Below are positions 1 to 6,682 of a DNA stretch of 13,482 nt, piece after piece. A program made the position numbers and the translations under genes. The notes under the pieces are model-generated. The model worked only from the letters and a program-made list of their open reading frames with translations, had not been told where the DNA came from and ran no database searches. This DNA is from Reyranella sp. (lineage in GTDB: Bacteria > Pseudomonadota > Alphaproteobacteria > Reyranellales > Reyranellaceae): contig JAUXST010000907.1 of the NCBI GenBank assembly GCA_030679805.1, positions 1 to 13,482 on the forward strand, in the 5' to 3' direction. Each line of letters opens with the position of its first letter. Position 1 is the first letter of the stretch.

Positions 1-1
1 C

Positions 2-775
2 GTGGCCGGCGCCTATGAGCACACGATCCGTATGCAGCAGCGCGGCCAGCCGATCATTGGCTTCGCCCTGATCGGCCGCGGCATGCAGCTCGCCATCGGC
101 CTGCGCACTGACGTCGCCGCGAAGGTGAAGGGGCCGGCCGATATCAAGGGCATGAAATTCGGTGTCACGGCGCCCGGCTCGCAGACCAACATGCTGGTGA
201 ACTACTGGGCCGCCAAGGGAGGCTTGAAGGCCACCGACATCGTGGCGATCGGTGTCGGTGCGGGTGCATCGGTAGTGGCGGCGATCGAGAAGGGCGAGGT
301 CGACGGCATCTCGCAGGCCGATCCGGCGCTGACCATCCTGCAGGAAAAGAAGCTCATCAAGATCATGCTCGACACGCGCACCATGAAGGGCAATCAGGAG
401 CTGTTCGGCGGTCCCTTTCCGGCTGCCTGCCTCTATGCCCAGCCCGATCTCCTGAAGAAGACGCCCGGCACCGCCCAGGCTCTGGCCACCGCCATCGTGC
501 GTGCCGACCAGTGGCTGCAGACCGCCAGCCCCGCGGATGTCGCGAACTCTGTCCCCGAGGCCTATCTGCTGGGCGATCGAGCAGTTTACGAGAAGTCGTT
601 CGTGGGAGTCCGCGAGACGATTTCGCCGGACGGTCTCATGCCGGCAGGCGCCATGGAGAATGCGCTGAAGTTCCTGGCCGACGGGGATCCGAAGATTGCG
701 GCCGATATCGGCAAGATCAAACTGGCGGATACGTGGACTAACGAGTTCGCAGAACGCGCCGGCAAGCGCAGCTAG
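2..775 (+). CDS. ABC transporter substrate-binding protein, NitT/TauT (NMT1-like) family, 5' end outside the window
   Basis: This is the C-terminal 257 residues of a periplasmic solute-binding protein of the SsuA/ThiY/NMT1-like type, which delivers a small ligand to the membrane permease. The frame is open at the left edge, and the first visible residues (VAGAYEHTIRMQQRG) look like mid-domain sequence rather than a secretion signal. The GTG at position 2 is therefore probably not the true start; family members are usually about 320-340 residues. Supporting features are the 'DIKGMKFGVTAPGS' segment, typical of the inter-lobe region of this fold, and 'IEKGEVDGISQADPA', the usual pattern contributing to the ligand cleft. 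It ends with TAG and is followed 6 bases later by the ATPase, then the permease, so the three form one operon. The ligand cannot be read from sequence; sulfonates, taurine, nitrate, pyrimidine precursors or aromatics all occur in this family. Confidence 0.88.
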   Translation: MAGAYEHTIRMQQRGQPIIGFALIGRGMQLAIGLRTDVAAKVKGPADIKGMKFGVTAPGSQTNMLVNYWAAKGGLKATDIVAIGVGAGASVVAAIEKGEVDGISQADPALTILQEKKLIKIMLDTRTMKGNQELFGGPFPAACLYAQPDLLKKTPGTAQALATAIVRADQWLQTASPADVANSVPEAYLLGDRAVYEKSFVGVRETISPDGLMPAGAMENALKFLADGDPKIAADIGKIKLADTWTNEFAERAGKRS

Positions 776-781
776 CCCGGC

Positions 782-1609
782 ATGTCGCAGAACGGCGTGC
801 CGGCGCTGGCGCTGGCTGATATCACTTGCCGCTTCGCCGCCCGGGACGGGCGGGGCGGGGCTTATACGGCGGTTGCCAACGCCACCCTCGAGGTGGGCAA
901 GGGCGAGTTCGTCTCCGTCGTCGGGCCGACCGGCTGCGGGAAATCGACACTGCTCAATGTTGCGGCCGGCCTGCTCGAGCCGTCGTCGGGAACGGTTTCC
1001 GTCTTCGGCGAGCCGCTGCAGGCGGCCGACGGCGTCAACCGGCGGGCCGGCTACATGTTCCAGGCCGATGCGCTGATGCCGTGGCGCACCGGCATCGACA
1101 ATGTGATCGCTGGCCTCGAATTTCGCGGCGTGCCACGTGCCGAAGCGATCGCGCAGGGAGAGGAGTGGTTGCGCCGGGTCGGCCTGGCGGGCTTCGGCGA
1201 TCGCTATCCGCACCAGATGTCGGGCGGCATGCGCAAGCGCCTGGCGCTGGCGCAGACGCTGATCGTCAGTCCCGACATCCTGCTGATGGACGAGCCGTTC
1301 TCGGCGCTCGACGTGCAGACCCGCCAGCTCATGGAAAACGAGCTGCTGGCGTTATGGGCCGAGGACCGCAAGTCGGTGCTGTTCATCACCCACGATCTCG
1401 AGGAGGCGATCGCGCTCTCCGACCGGGTCGTGGTGCTGTCGGCGGGGCCCGGGACGCGGCCGATCGGCGATTTCAAGGTCGACCTGCCCCGGCCGCGCGA
1501 CGTCTCGGAGATCCGCATGACTCCGGCCTTCGCTACGCTCCATCGCGAGATCTGGGCAGCCATGAAGGAAGAAGTGTTGAAGGCCTACGAAGCGCAGAAG
1601 GTCGCCTGA
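782..1609 (+). CDS. ABC transporter ATP-binding protein, NitT/TauT family
   Basis: This is the cytoplasmic ATPase that powers the importer whose binding protein and permease flank it. All diagnostic motifs are present in its 275 residues: Walker A GPTGCGKST (48-56), Q-loop Gln94 in YMFQAD, signature MSGGMRKR (146-153), Walker B ILLMDEP (166-172), D-loop SALD (174-177) and H-loop His204 in ITHDLEEA. The MSGGM form of the signature, in place of LSGGQ, is common in the SsuB/TauB/NrtD group. Length is normal for the family. The ATG lies 6 bases after the binding-protein stop with no clear Shine-Dalgarno sequence, which suggests translational coupling. The stop is one base before the permease ATG. 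The function as a transport ATPase is secure; the substrate is unknown. Confidence 0.95.
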   Translation: MSQNGVPALALADITCRFAARDGRGGAYTAVANATLEVGKGEFVSVVGPTGCGKSTLLNVAAGLLEPSSGTVSVFGEPLQAADGVNRRAGYMFQADALMPWRTGIDNVIAGLEFRGVPRAEAIAQGEEWLRRVGLAGFGDRYPHQMSGGMRKRLALAQTLIVSPDILLMDEPFSALDVQTRQLMENELLALWAEDRKSVLFITHDLEEAIALSDRVVVLSAGPGTRPIGDFKVDLPRPRDVSEIRMTPAFATLHREIWAAMKEEVLKAYEAQKVA

Positions 1610-1610
1610 G

Positions 1611-2408
1611 ATGAAGTTGCGCACCCTGCAGATCGGCGTCTTCGCCCTGCTGATCGTCGCCTGGTACCTGTTGACGGCACCGGGTCTGCTGCCAGCGCTC
1701 TATTTCGACCAGGACAACCGCGCCGCCTTCTTCTTCGGCGAACCGCAGAAGGTATTCTGGGTTGTCTACGAATGGTTTGCGACGGGCGACATCTTCATCC
1801 ATCTCGCCGTCACGCTGCTCGAGACGGCGCTGGGATTCTCGATCGGCGCGCTGAGCGGTCTGGCGATCGGCCTGTGGCTCGCGCTGTCGCCCACCGCGTC
1901 GGCGGTGATGGATCCCTACATCAAGGGCTTCAACTCGATGCCGCGCGTCGTGCTGGCGCCGATCTTCGCGGTGTGGTTCGGGCTCGGCATCTGGTCGAAG
2001 GTGGCGCTGGGCGTCACGCTGGTGTTCTTCGTGGTGTTCTTCAACGTCTACCAGGGTGTGCGCGAGGTGAGCCCCAACCTGATCGCCAGCGCCCGCATGC
2101 TGGGCGCCTCGCGCCGCCAGTTGCTGCGCTCGATCTATCTGCCGGCTGCCATGAGTTGGGTGTTCGCCAGCCTGCACAATGCCGTGGGCCTCGCCTTCGT
2201 GGGCGCCGTGGTCGGCGAATACCTCGGATCGGCGCGCGGCGTCGGCTATCTCATCCTGCAGGCCGAGGGTACCTTTGACATCAACACCGTGTTCGCCGGC
2301 ATCCTCGTGCTGACGGCCTTTGCCCTCGCACTCGACACCGCCGTCGGCGCCGTCGAGCGTCGACTGATGACCTGGCAGCCCCGGGCCGGCGAGACCGAAA
2401 AGGTGTAG
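1611..2408 (+). CDS. ABC transporter permease, NitT/TauT family (BPD_transp_1)
   Basis: This 265-residue inner-membrane subunit forms the translocation path of the importer. Hydrophobic segments are visible at about residues 7-27, 62-92, 112-147, 183-203 and 226-246. The EAA coupling loop that contacts the ATPase lies at about 159-180 (ASARMLGASRRQ... I-YLP), with the conserved Gly165 and the LP pair at 177-178. The ATG is one base after the ATPase stop and has a usable ribosome site, AGAAGG, at 1596-1601, nine bases upstream. It is the last gene of the operon: the next gene is convergent and the two stop codons are separated by only 10 bases. The insert at about residues 31-60 after the first membrane segment is rather long and aromatic, but such insertions are seen in the family. 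Confidence 0.94.
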   Translation: MKLRTLQIGVFALLIVAWYLLTAPGLLPALYFDQDNRAAFFFGEPQKVFWVVYEWFATGDIFIHLAVTLLETALGFSIGALSGLAIGLWLALSPTASAVMDPYIKGFNSMPRVVLAPIFAVWFGLGIWSKVALGVTLVFFVVFFNVYQGVREVSPNLIASARMLGASRRQLLRSIYLPAAMSWVFASLHNAVGLAFVGAVVGEYLGSARGVGYLILQAEGTFDINTVFAGILVLTAFALALDTAVGAVERRLMTWQPRAGETEKV

Positions 2409-2422
2409 AAGCTCCGATCTAC
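2405..2422. repeat. Short inverted repeat spanning two convergent stop codons
   Basis: GTAGA (2405-2409) and TCTAC (2418-2422) are perfect inverted copies separated by 8 bases. Each arm contains the TAG stop of one convergent gene (permease on plus, crotonase on minus). The stem is only 5 bp and no U-tract follows on either strand, so terminator function is uncertain. Confidence 0.3.
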
Positions 2423-3240
2423 TTGCCCGTGAAGCGTGCCGCCCGTTTCTCCAGGAAGTGGGCGACGCCTTCCTTGAAGTCCGACGTCTGGAACGAGAGA
2501 TCCATCTCGTGGTTGGCCTGCACCGTGGCCTCGGCCAGGGTCTGGAATTCGGCCTCCCAAAGCTGGCGCTTCATCACCGCCACCGAGCGTGGCGAGACCG
2601 TGTCGGCCATCAGCCGGGCATAGGCGCGCGTCTCGGCCATCAGCCTGTCGTCGGCGATGACCCGGCTCACCAGGCCCAGGGCCAAGGCTTCCGGGGCGCG
2701 GAACTTGCGCGCCGAGCACAGCAGATCCATGGCGGCGGGCAGGCCGATCAGGCGGGGCAGCAGCCAGCTCACGCCGTGTTCGGCGATCAGGCCGCGCTGG
2801 GCGAAGGCCGTGGTGAACACCGCCGACTCGGAAGCGAAGCGCAGGTCGGCGTAGAGCGGGATGACGAGGCCGAGTCCGGCGCAGGGGCCATTGATTGCAG
2901 CGATGATGAACTTCGGGATCGACGGGAAATACGAGTAGTTCATCTTGAACTCGGCCAGCGTGCTGCCGCCGGGAAGGCCTTCTTGGGTCTTGGTCGACCG
3001 GTCGGTGGCGGCACCAGCGCCGATCGCCTGCAGGCCGCCCATGTCGGCGCCGGCGCAAAAGCCGCGGCCCGCGCCGGTCAGGATGATCGCCCGGACCTCG
3101 GGGTCGGCGCCGGCCGTATGCATGGCGTCCTTCAGGTCGAGGTGCATCTGCCGGGTCCAGGCATTCAGCCGGTCCGGCCGGTTCAGGGTAATCGTGCAGA
3201 TGCGCTCGGCGACATCATAGAGGACTGTTTCGTACGCCAT
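2419..3240 (-). CDS. Enoyl-CoA hydratase/isomerase (crotonase) family protein
   Basis: This 273-residue crotonase-fold enzyme is expected to act on an acyl-CoA thioester in the cytoplasm. The fold is shown by 'ITLNRPDRLNAW' (17-28), the first oxyanion-hole segment GRGFCAGADM (58-67) and the second, NGPCAGLGL (117-125). A conserved 'AEHGVSWLLPRLIG' block follows at 153-166. Aligned by eye to classical hydratase, the positions of the two catalytic glutamates appear to be Val126 and Phe146, so simple enoyl-CoA hydration is not assured. Glu154 in the AEHG block is a candidate alternative acid/base. The ATG at 3240 is chosen because AGGAGGAG lies 8 bases upstream. The frame stays open upstream to about 4026, but that extension would overlap the hydratase gene on the other strand. 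It diverges from the MaoC-like gene, and a shared fatty or aromatic acyl-CoA pathway is an inference. Confidence 0.9.
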   Translation of the reverse strand: MAYETVLYDVAERICTITLNRPDRLNAWTRQMHLDLKDAMHTAGADPEVRAIILTGAGRGFCAGADMGGLQAIGAGAATDRSTKTQEGLPGGSTLAEFKMNYSYFPSIPKFIIAAINGPCAGLGLVIPLYADLRFASESAVFTTAFAQRGLIAEHGVSWLLPRLIGLPAAMDLLCSARKFRAPEALALGLVSRVIADDRLMAETRAYARLMADTVSPRSVAVMKRQLWEAEFQTLAEATVQANHEMDLSFQTSDFKEGVAHFLEKRAARFTGK

Positions 3241-3248
3241 CGCCGCGT

Positions 3249-3256
3249 CTCCTCCT
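3249..3256 (-). promoter_or_regulatory. Strong Shine-Dalgarno site for the crotonase gene
   Basis: On the minus strand this reads AGGAGGAG, a near-perfect anti-16S match, 8 bases before the ATG at 3240. It fixes the start of the crotonase and argues against the longer open frame upstream. Confidence 0.85.
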
Positions 3257-3294
3257 GTGCATTTTTGTTGCTCGCATGATGGGCAAAACTCAGC

Positions 3295-3316
3295 GACGAT
3301 ACAAATGAGACGATAC
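3295..3316. repeat. Direct repeat GACGATAC x2 in the divergent promoter region
   Basis: GACGATAC occurs at 3295-3302 and again at 3309-3316, separated by AAATGA, giving a 14-bp period. It overlaps the candidate -10 and spacer of the crotonase promoter and lies upstream of the divergent MaoC-like gene. The position suits an operator for a transcription factor, but no regulator gene is in the window. Confidence 0.5.
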
Positions 3317-3323
3317 GCGGCAA
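3296..3323 (-). promoter_or_regulatory. Candidate sigma-70-like promoter of the crotonase gene
   Basis: On the minus strand TTGCCG (3323-3318) is followed after 16 bases by TATCGT (3301-3296). Each hexamer matches 4 of 6 consensus positions. The -10 lies inside one copy of an 8-bp direct repeat. Predicted by eye only. Confidence 0.35.
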
Positions 3324-3343
3324 ATGGCGCCTTTCCTCTGGAC

Positions 3344-3372
3344 TTGACCAATAACGGGCAATCTCGTGGTAT
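3344..3372 (+). promoter_or_regulatory. Candidate promoter and inverted repeat upstream of the MaoC-like gene
   Basis: TTGACC (3344-3349) is a good -35 match; 17 bases on lies TGGTAT (3367-3372), a weak -10. The -35 is also the left arm of an imperfect inverted repeat, TTGACC N6 GGGCAA (3344-3361), in which 5 of 6 positions pair. That repeat could be an operator overlapping the promoter. Predicted by eye only. Confidence 0.35.
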
Positions 3373-3411
3373 TCTGCAGCAAGCAAGAAAAAAGCATGAT
3401 CGAGGTAGGAA

Positions 3412-3879
3412 ATGGCCAAGAGAGAATTCGCCCACCCCAACGAGATGCACAACTATGTGGGGCAGGAAATCGGGGTGAGCGACTGGGTCGAGGTTTCGCA
3501 GGATCGCATCAACCTCTTCGCCGACGCGACCGGTGATCATCAATGGATTCATGTCGACGTCGAGCGCGCCAAGAAGGACATGCCAGGCGGCAAGACCATC
3601 GCCCACGGCTACCTGACGCTCTCCTTGATCCCGATGCTCAACCACCAGATTTCGCACATCAACAACGTGCGCAACGGCATCAACTACGGCTGCAACAAGG
3701 TGCGCTTCACCAGTCCGGTGCCGGCGGGTTCGCGGGTGCGTGCGCGGACCAAGCTGATCGGGGCCGATCCGATGGACAAGGGCGGTGTGCGTCTTACTAA
3801 CCAGGTCACGATCGAGATCGAGGGTCAGGAACGTCCGGCCTGCATCGCCGAGACCATGTCCATTGTGTACGGCACCTGA
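3412..3879 (+). CDS. MaoC/NodN-like (R)-specific enoyl-CoA hydratase family protein
   Basis: This 155-residue single hot-dog domain protein belongs to the MaoC dehydratase family, whose members hydrate trans-2-enoyl-CoA to (R)-3-hydroxyacyl-CoA or act on related thioesters. The hydratase-2 signature is clear: FADATGDHQWIHVD at 36-49, with the catalytic pair Asp42 and His47, followed by 'TIAHGYLTLSL' (62-72) that shapes the acyl pocket. The QWIH form (rather than NPIH/NPLH) is typical of the NodN-like subgroup. Length is normal. The ATG is preceded by AGGTAGGA (3403-3410), ending one base before the ATG. It is divergent from the crotonase gene over a 171-base promoter region, with the ChaC-like gene 41 bases downstream on the same strand. 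The exact substrate is unknown. Confidence 0.93.
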   Translation: MAKREFAHPNEMHNYVGQEIGVSDWVEVSQDRINLFADATGDHQWIHVDVERAKKDMPGGKTIAHGYLTLSLIPMLNHQISHINNVRNGINYGCNKVRFTSPVPAGSRVRARTKLIGADPMDKGGVRLTNQVTIEIEGQERPACIAETMSIVYGT

Positions 3880-3891
3880 GCATGTGTGCCG
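3870..3891 (+). terminator. Inverted repeat over the stop codon of the MaoC-like gene
   Basis: CGGCAC (3870-3875) and GTGCCG (3886-3891) are perfect inverted copies around a 10-base loop that contains the TGA stop. No T-run follows, so it may be a weak Rho-independent structure or a 3'-end stabilising stem only. Confidence 0.3.
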
Positions 3892-3920
3892 CGGGTAATC
3901 GGGCGTAGGGGGAAGCAGAC

Positions 3921-4637
3921 TTGCTGACACGTGAGGACCTGACTTCCGAACGCATCGACCAGATCGTCGCCGACGCCCACAAAGCGGGCTATGACTTCTT
4001 CCTGACGTCGGAGCAGCGTGCGGCAAGCCTCGAGAAGGCCTTGCAGCGCTACGAGACCGGAGAGGAGACGTGGGTCTTCGCCTACGGCTCGCTGATGTGG
4101 AATCCGGCCCTCGAATTCGCCGAGGTGTCGCCCTGTAAGGTCGAGGGCTGGCGCCGCTCCTTCTGCTTCTGGGTTCCGCTCGGCCGCGGCACGCCTGAAC
4201 TGCCCGGGTTGATGCTTGCGCTCGAAGGCGGCGGTTCCTGCGAGGGCATCGCCTACCGCCTGGCCCCGGATCGGGTCCGCAGCGAGCTGGCGATCCTGTG
4301 GAACCGCGAGATGCTGTCGGGCGTCTACCAGGCGCGATGGGTGCCGACCCGCTTGCGCGACGGGCGCACGGTCACGGCGGTCACCTTCGTGGTCGACACC
4401 GCCCATTGCCAGTATTGCGGCGACCTCTCGATGGAGCGCGCCGCCCATCACATCGCCTTTGCCGAGGGTCGCCGCGGCGCCTGCCGCGACTATCTCACCA
4501 ACACGGCCGAACACGCACGTCTGCTCGGCATCCACGATCCCTACATCGAGGAACTGATGGAGCGGGTCGCGACATTGCGCGGCGCAATGCCCATGGCATC
4601 GATGCAGCTCGACGCCGAAGTCGCGGGCGAAGCCTAG
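3921..4637 (+). CDS. ChaC-type gamma-glutamylcyclotransferase (glutathione-specific)
   Basis: This 238-residue cytosolic enzyme is expected to cleave glutathione to 5-oxoproline and Cys-Gly. The family signature VFAYGSLMWNP (52-62) binds the gamma-glutamyl group. The likely catalytic acid is Glu130 in LWNREM, equivalent to the conserved Glu of ChaC proteins. Length and the N-terminal 'SEQRAASLEKAL' segment (30-41) resemble E. coli ChaC (about 231 residues), so the protein looks full length. The chosen start is TTG at 3921, preceded by a GGGGGA ribosome site at about 3908-3913; no ATG is available upstream of the conserved helix. It sits 41 bases after the MaoC-like gene on the same strand and may be co-transcribed. 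There is no sign of the chaA/chaB partners here. Family assignment is firm; activity is inferred. Confidence 0.92.
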   Translation: MLTREDLTSERIDQIVADAHKAGYDFFLTSEQRAASLEKALQRYETGEETWVFAYGSLMWNPALEFAEVSPCKVEGWRRSFCFWVPLGRGTPELPGLMLALEGGGSCEGIAYRLAPDRVRSELAILWNREMLSGVYQARWVPTRLRDGRTVTAVTFVVDTAHCQYCGDLSMERAAHHIAFAEGRRGACRDYLTNTAEHARLLGIHDPYIEELMERVATLRGAMPMASMQLDAEVAGEA

Positions 4638-4685
4638 ACCGCGCTCCGGAAATCATCTCCTCGTGGGCGAGTGCGTCGCTGCACA

Positions 4686-4698
4686 TGCTATGACATAG
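4686..4698 (+). promoter_or_regulatory. Candidate extended -10 element / palindrome before the DMT gene
   Basis: TGCTATGAC (4686-4694) fits an extended -10 (TGn plus TATGAC). The palindrome CTATG-A-CATAG (4688-4698) overlaps it. Transcription from this -10 would begin within about 5 bases of the GTG at 4706, giving an essentially leaderless mRNA, which agrees with the absence of a Shine-Dalgarno site. Predicted by eye. Confidence 0.25.
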
Positions 4699-4705
4699 TC
4701 GCGAT

Positions 4706-5626
4706 GTGTCCGGTCTCGTCGCCCGCTGGCTCGCGCTGCCACCCAATCTGCGCGGCATCCTCTGGGTTGCCCTGTCGGGGATCCTGTTCGCGCTGCTGAA
4801 CGTCTTCACGCTGATCCCGGCGCAGCACCTCAATTCCTACGTGATGGCGTTCCTGCGCTACTTTTTCGGCGCGCTGTTCCTGTTGCCGGTCGTCATTCGT
4901 CTCGGCATCTACCCGTCGCTCCACACCAACCGTCTCGGCCTGCACATATCGCGCGGCGCCATCCACACCGCCGGCATGATGCTGTGGTTCGTGGCGCTGC
5001 CGCTCACGACGCTGGCCGAGATCACAGCACTTGGCTTCACCGGTCCGATCTTCGTCACCATCGGTGCGGCGCTGTTCCTGCACGAAGACGTGCGGCTCAG
5101 GCGCTGGATCGCCGTCCTGGTGGGCTTCGCCGGCGCCATGATCATCATCCAGCCGGGCTTCGGCGCGATCCATCTCGGCGTGATCTGTATCCTGGTCTCG
5201 ACGCCGATCTTCTCGGCCTCGAACCTGATCTCCAAGGCGTTGGCCCGCACCGATTCGGCCAACACCATCGTGATCTGGCAGAACATCGTGATCGTGATCT
5301 GCGCTGCGCCCTTTGCGGTCTGGTTCTGGCAGACGCCGAGCGGCGTCGACGTGCTCTGGTTCATCGCCGCCGGACTTGCCGGGACGCTCGGTCATCTTTG
5401 CCAGCAGCGGGGCTACCAGCTCGCCGACATCACCCTGCTGCAGCCCATCGGCTTCCTGTCGCTGATCTACAATACGCTGCTGGGCTATTTCCTGTTCTTC
5501 CAGAAGCCCGATGTCTGGACCTTCGTCGGCGCGGCGGTGATCTTCTCCAGCGCGCTCTACATCTCGCATCGCGAGGCGGTGCGCCGCGCCAAGATCAAGA
5601 GCACACCCTCCCAGCCGTCGCCCTGA
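4706..5626 (+). CDS. EamA/DMT superfamily transporter
   Basis: This 306-residue inner-membrane protein has two tandem EamA halves and about ten hydrophobic segments. The first begins at about residue 17 (GILWVALSGILFALLN), and later segments include IAVLVGFAGAMIIIQPGFGA and the C-terminal WTFVGAAVIFSSALYI. The motifs 'LPLTTLAEITALGFTGPIF' and 'LADITLLQPIGFLSLIYN' are the usual half-repeat signatures of drug/metabolite exporters of the RhaT/YdcZ-like type. The cytoplasmic tail is short and basic. The start is GTG at 4706, because TGA lies five codons upstream in the same frame; an ATG at 4704 overlaps but is out of frame. No ribosome site is visible. It is convergent with moaA. The transported metabolite is unknown. 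Confidence 0.9.
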   Translation: MSGLVARWLALPPNLRGILWVALSGILFALLNVFTLIPAQHLNSYVMAFLRYFFGALFLLPVVIRLGIYPSLHTNRLGLHISRGAIHTAGMMLWFVALPLTTLAEITALGFTGPIFVTIGAALFLHEDVRLRRWIAVLVGFAGAMIIIQPGFGAIHLGVICILVSTPIFSASNLISKALARTDSANTIVIWQNIVIVICAAPFAVWFWQTPSGVDVLWFIAAGLAGTLGHLCQQRGYQLADITLLQPIGFLSLIYNTLLGYFLFFQKPDVWTFVGAAVIFSSALYISHREAVRRAKIKSTPSQPSP

Positions 5627-5649
5627 GGGCGGGCGGCCGAGCCGCCCTC
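5625..5649. terminator. GC-rich hairpin between convergent DMT and moaA genes
   Basis: GAGGGCGG (5625-5632) pairs perfectly with CCGCCCTC (5642-5649). A competing register pairs GGGCGGC (5631-5637) with GCCGCCC (5641-5647) around a CGA loop. The structure starts inside the TGA stop of the transporter and ends 2 bases before the moaA stop codon. Neither strand has a T-run after it. Its position between convergent genes suggests a bidirectional terminator or transcript 3'-end stem. Confidence 0.5.
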
Positions 5650-5651
5650 GA

Positions 5652-6644
5652 TCAACCGCCGGTCACGCTCATGTGGCGGGGGACGGCGGGGCCGGTGTGG
5701 CGGCGGTCGATGATGAAGTCGTGGCCCTTGGGCTTGCGCGCGATCGCCGCGGTGATCGCCTGGTCGAGGATCTCGTCGCTTTCGGAGGCGCGCAACGGAC
5801 CGCGCAGGTCGGCGGCATCTTCCTGGCCGAGGCACATATAGAGCGTGCCGGTGCAGGTGAGGCGGACGCGGTTGCAGCTTTCGCAGAAATTGTGGGTGAG
5901 CGGGGTGATGAAGCCCAACCGTCCGCCGGTCTCCTCGACCTTGAAGTAACGGGCCGGTCCGCCGGTGTGGTAGTCGCTCTCGCTCAGCGTGAAGTGCTTG
6001 GCGATCTCGGTCCGGGCGAGCGACAGCGGCAGATACTGGTCGAGCCGGGCATCGGCGCCGATCTCGCCCATCGGCATGACTTCGATCAGTACCAGATCCA
6101 TGCCGCGGCCGTGGCTGAAGCGGATCAGGTCGTCGAATTCCATGTCGTTCACGCCGCGCAATGCCACCGCGTTGATCTTGATGTGCAGGCCGGCCTGCTG
6201 GGCGGCGTCGAGGCCGCGCATCACCTGGTCGAGGTCGCCCCAGCGCGTGAGTTCGCGGAACTTGGCCGGATCGAGCGTGTCCATGGAAACGTTCACGCGG
6301 CGCACGCCGATGGCCGCCAGTTCCTTGGCGTACTTGGCGAGCTGGCTGCCGTTGGTGGTGAGCGTCAGCTCTTCCAGTGCGCCGCTGTCGAGGTGGCGGC
6401 CGAGGCCGCGGAACAGCGACATCACGTTCTTGCGCACCAGCGGCTCGCCGCCGGTCAGCCGGAGCTTCTTGACGCCGCGGCGCACGAAGGCGCCGCACAG
6501 CCGCTCCAGCTCCTCCAGCGACAGGACTTCCGCCTTGGGCAGGAAGGTCATGTCCTCGGCCATGCAATAGACGCAGCGGAAATCGCAGCGGTCCGTCACC
6601 GAGACGCGGAGGTAGGAAATATGGCGGCCGAATGGGTCGATCAT
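5652..6644 (-). CDS. moaA: GTP 3',8-cyclase MoaA (molybdenum cofactor biosynthesis)
   Basis: This radical-SAM enzyme converts GTP to 3',8-cyclo-7,8-dihydro-GTP, the first step of molybdenum cofactor synthesis, which MoaC then completes to cPMP. The N-terminal radical-SAM cluster motif CDFRCVYC gives Cys20, Cys24 and Cys27, and LTGGEP at 63-68 is the SAM-binding GGEP motif. The second, substrate-binding [4Fe-4S] site is C254-x2-C257-x13-C271. The conserved arginines of 'CNRVRLT' are present, and the protein ends in the functional Gly-Gly tail (329-330). Its 330 residues match the family. The ATG at 6644 lies 29 bases after the ligase stop on the same strand. A weak promoter-like pair overlaps the ligase end, so read-through and independent transcription are both possible. 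No other moa or moe gene is in the window. Confidence 0.97.
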   Translation of the reverse strand: MIDPFGRHISYLRVSVTDRCDFRCVYCMAEDMTFLPKAEVLSLEELERLCGAFVRRGVKKLRLTGGEPLVRKNVMSLFRGLGRHLDSGALEELTLTTNGSQLAKYAKELAAIGVRRVNVSMDTLDPAKFRELTRWGDLDQVMRGLDAAQQAGLHIKINAVALRGVNDMEFDDLIRFSHGRGMDLVLIEVMPMGEIGADARLDQYLPLSLARTEIAKHFTLSESDYHTGGPARYFKVEETGGRLGFITPLTHNFCESCNRVRLTCTGTLYMCLGQEDAADLRGPLRASESDEILDQAITAAIARKPKGHDFIIDRRHTGPAVPRHMSVTGG

Positions 6645-6653
6645 GTCGCTCTG

Positions 6654-6682
6654 ATAATGGTGTTGCAGCCCCGTTACGGCAA
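6654..6682 (-). promoter_or_regulatory. Candidate moaA promoter overlapping the ligase stop
   Basis: On the minus strand TTGCCG (6682-6677) and CATTAT (6659-6654) are separated by 17 bases, each matching 4 of 6 consensus positions. The -35 lies in the last codons of the ligase gene. Transcription would start only a few bases before the moaA ATG. Predicted by eye. Confidence 0.3.

Noticed and set aside
3241..4026. Upstream in-frame extension of the crotonase to a 535-residue protein
   Set aside because: The extension is antisense to the MaoC-like gene and unlike any domain, and a strong AGGAGGAG site marks the start at 3240.
4688..5569. 293-codon minus-strand frame opposite the DMT transporter
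   Set aside because: Asp/Arg/Gln-rich low-complexity complement of a membrane protein gene; no start context or family resemblance.
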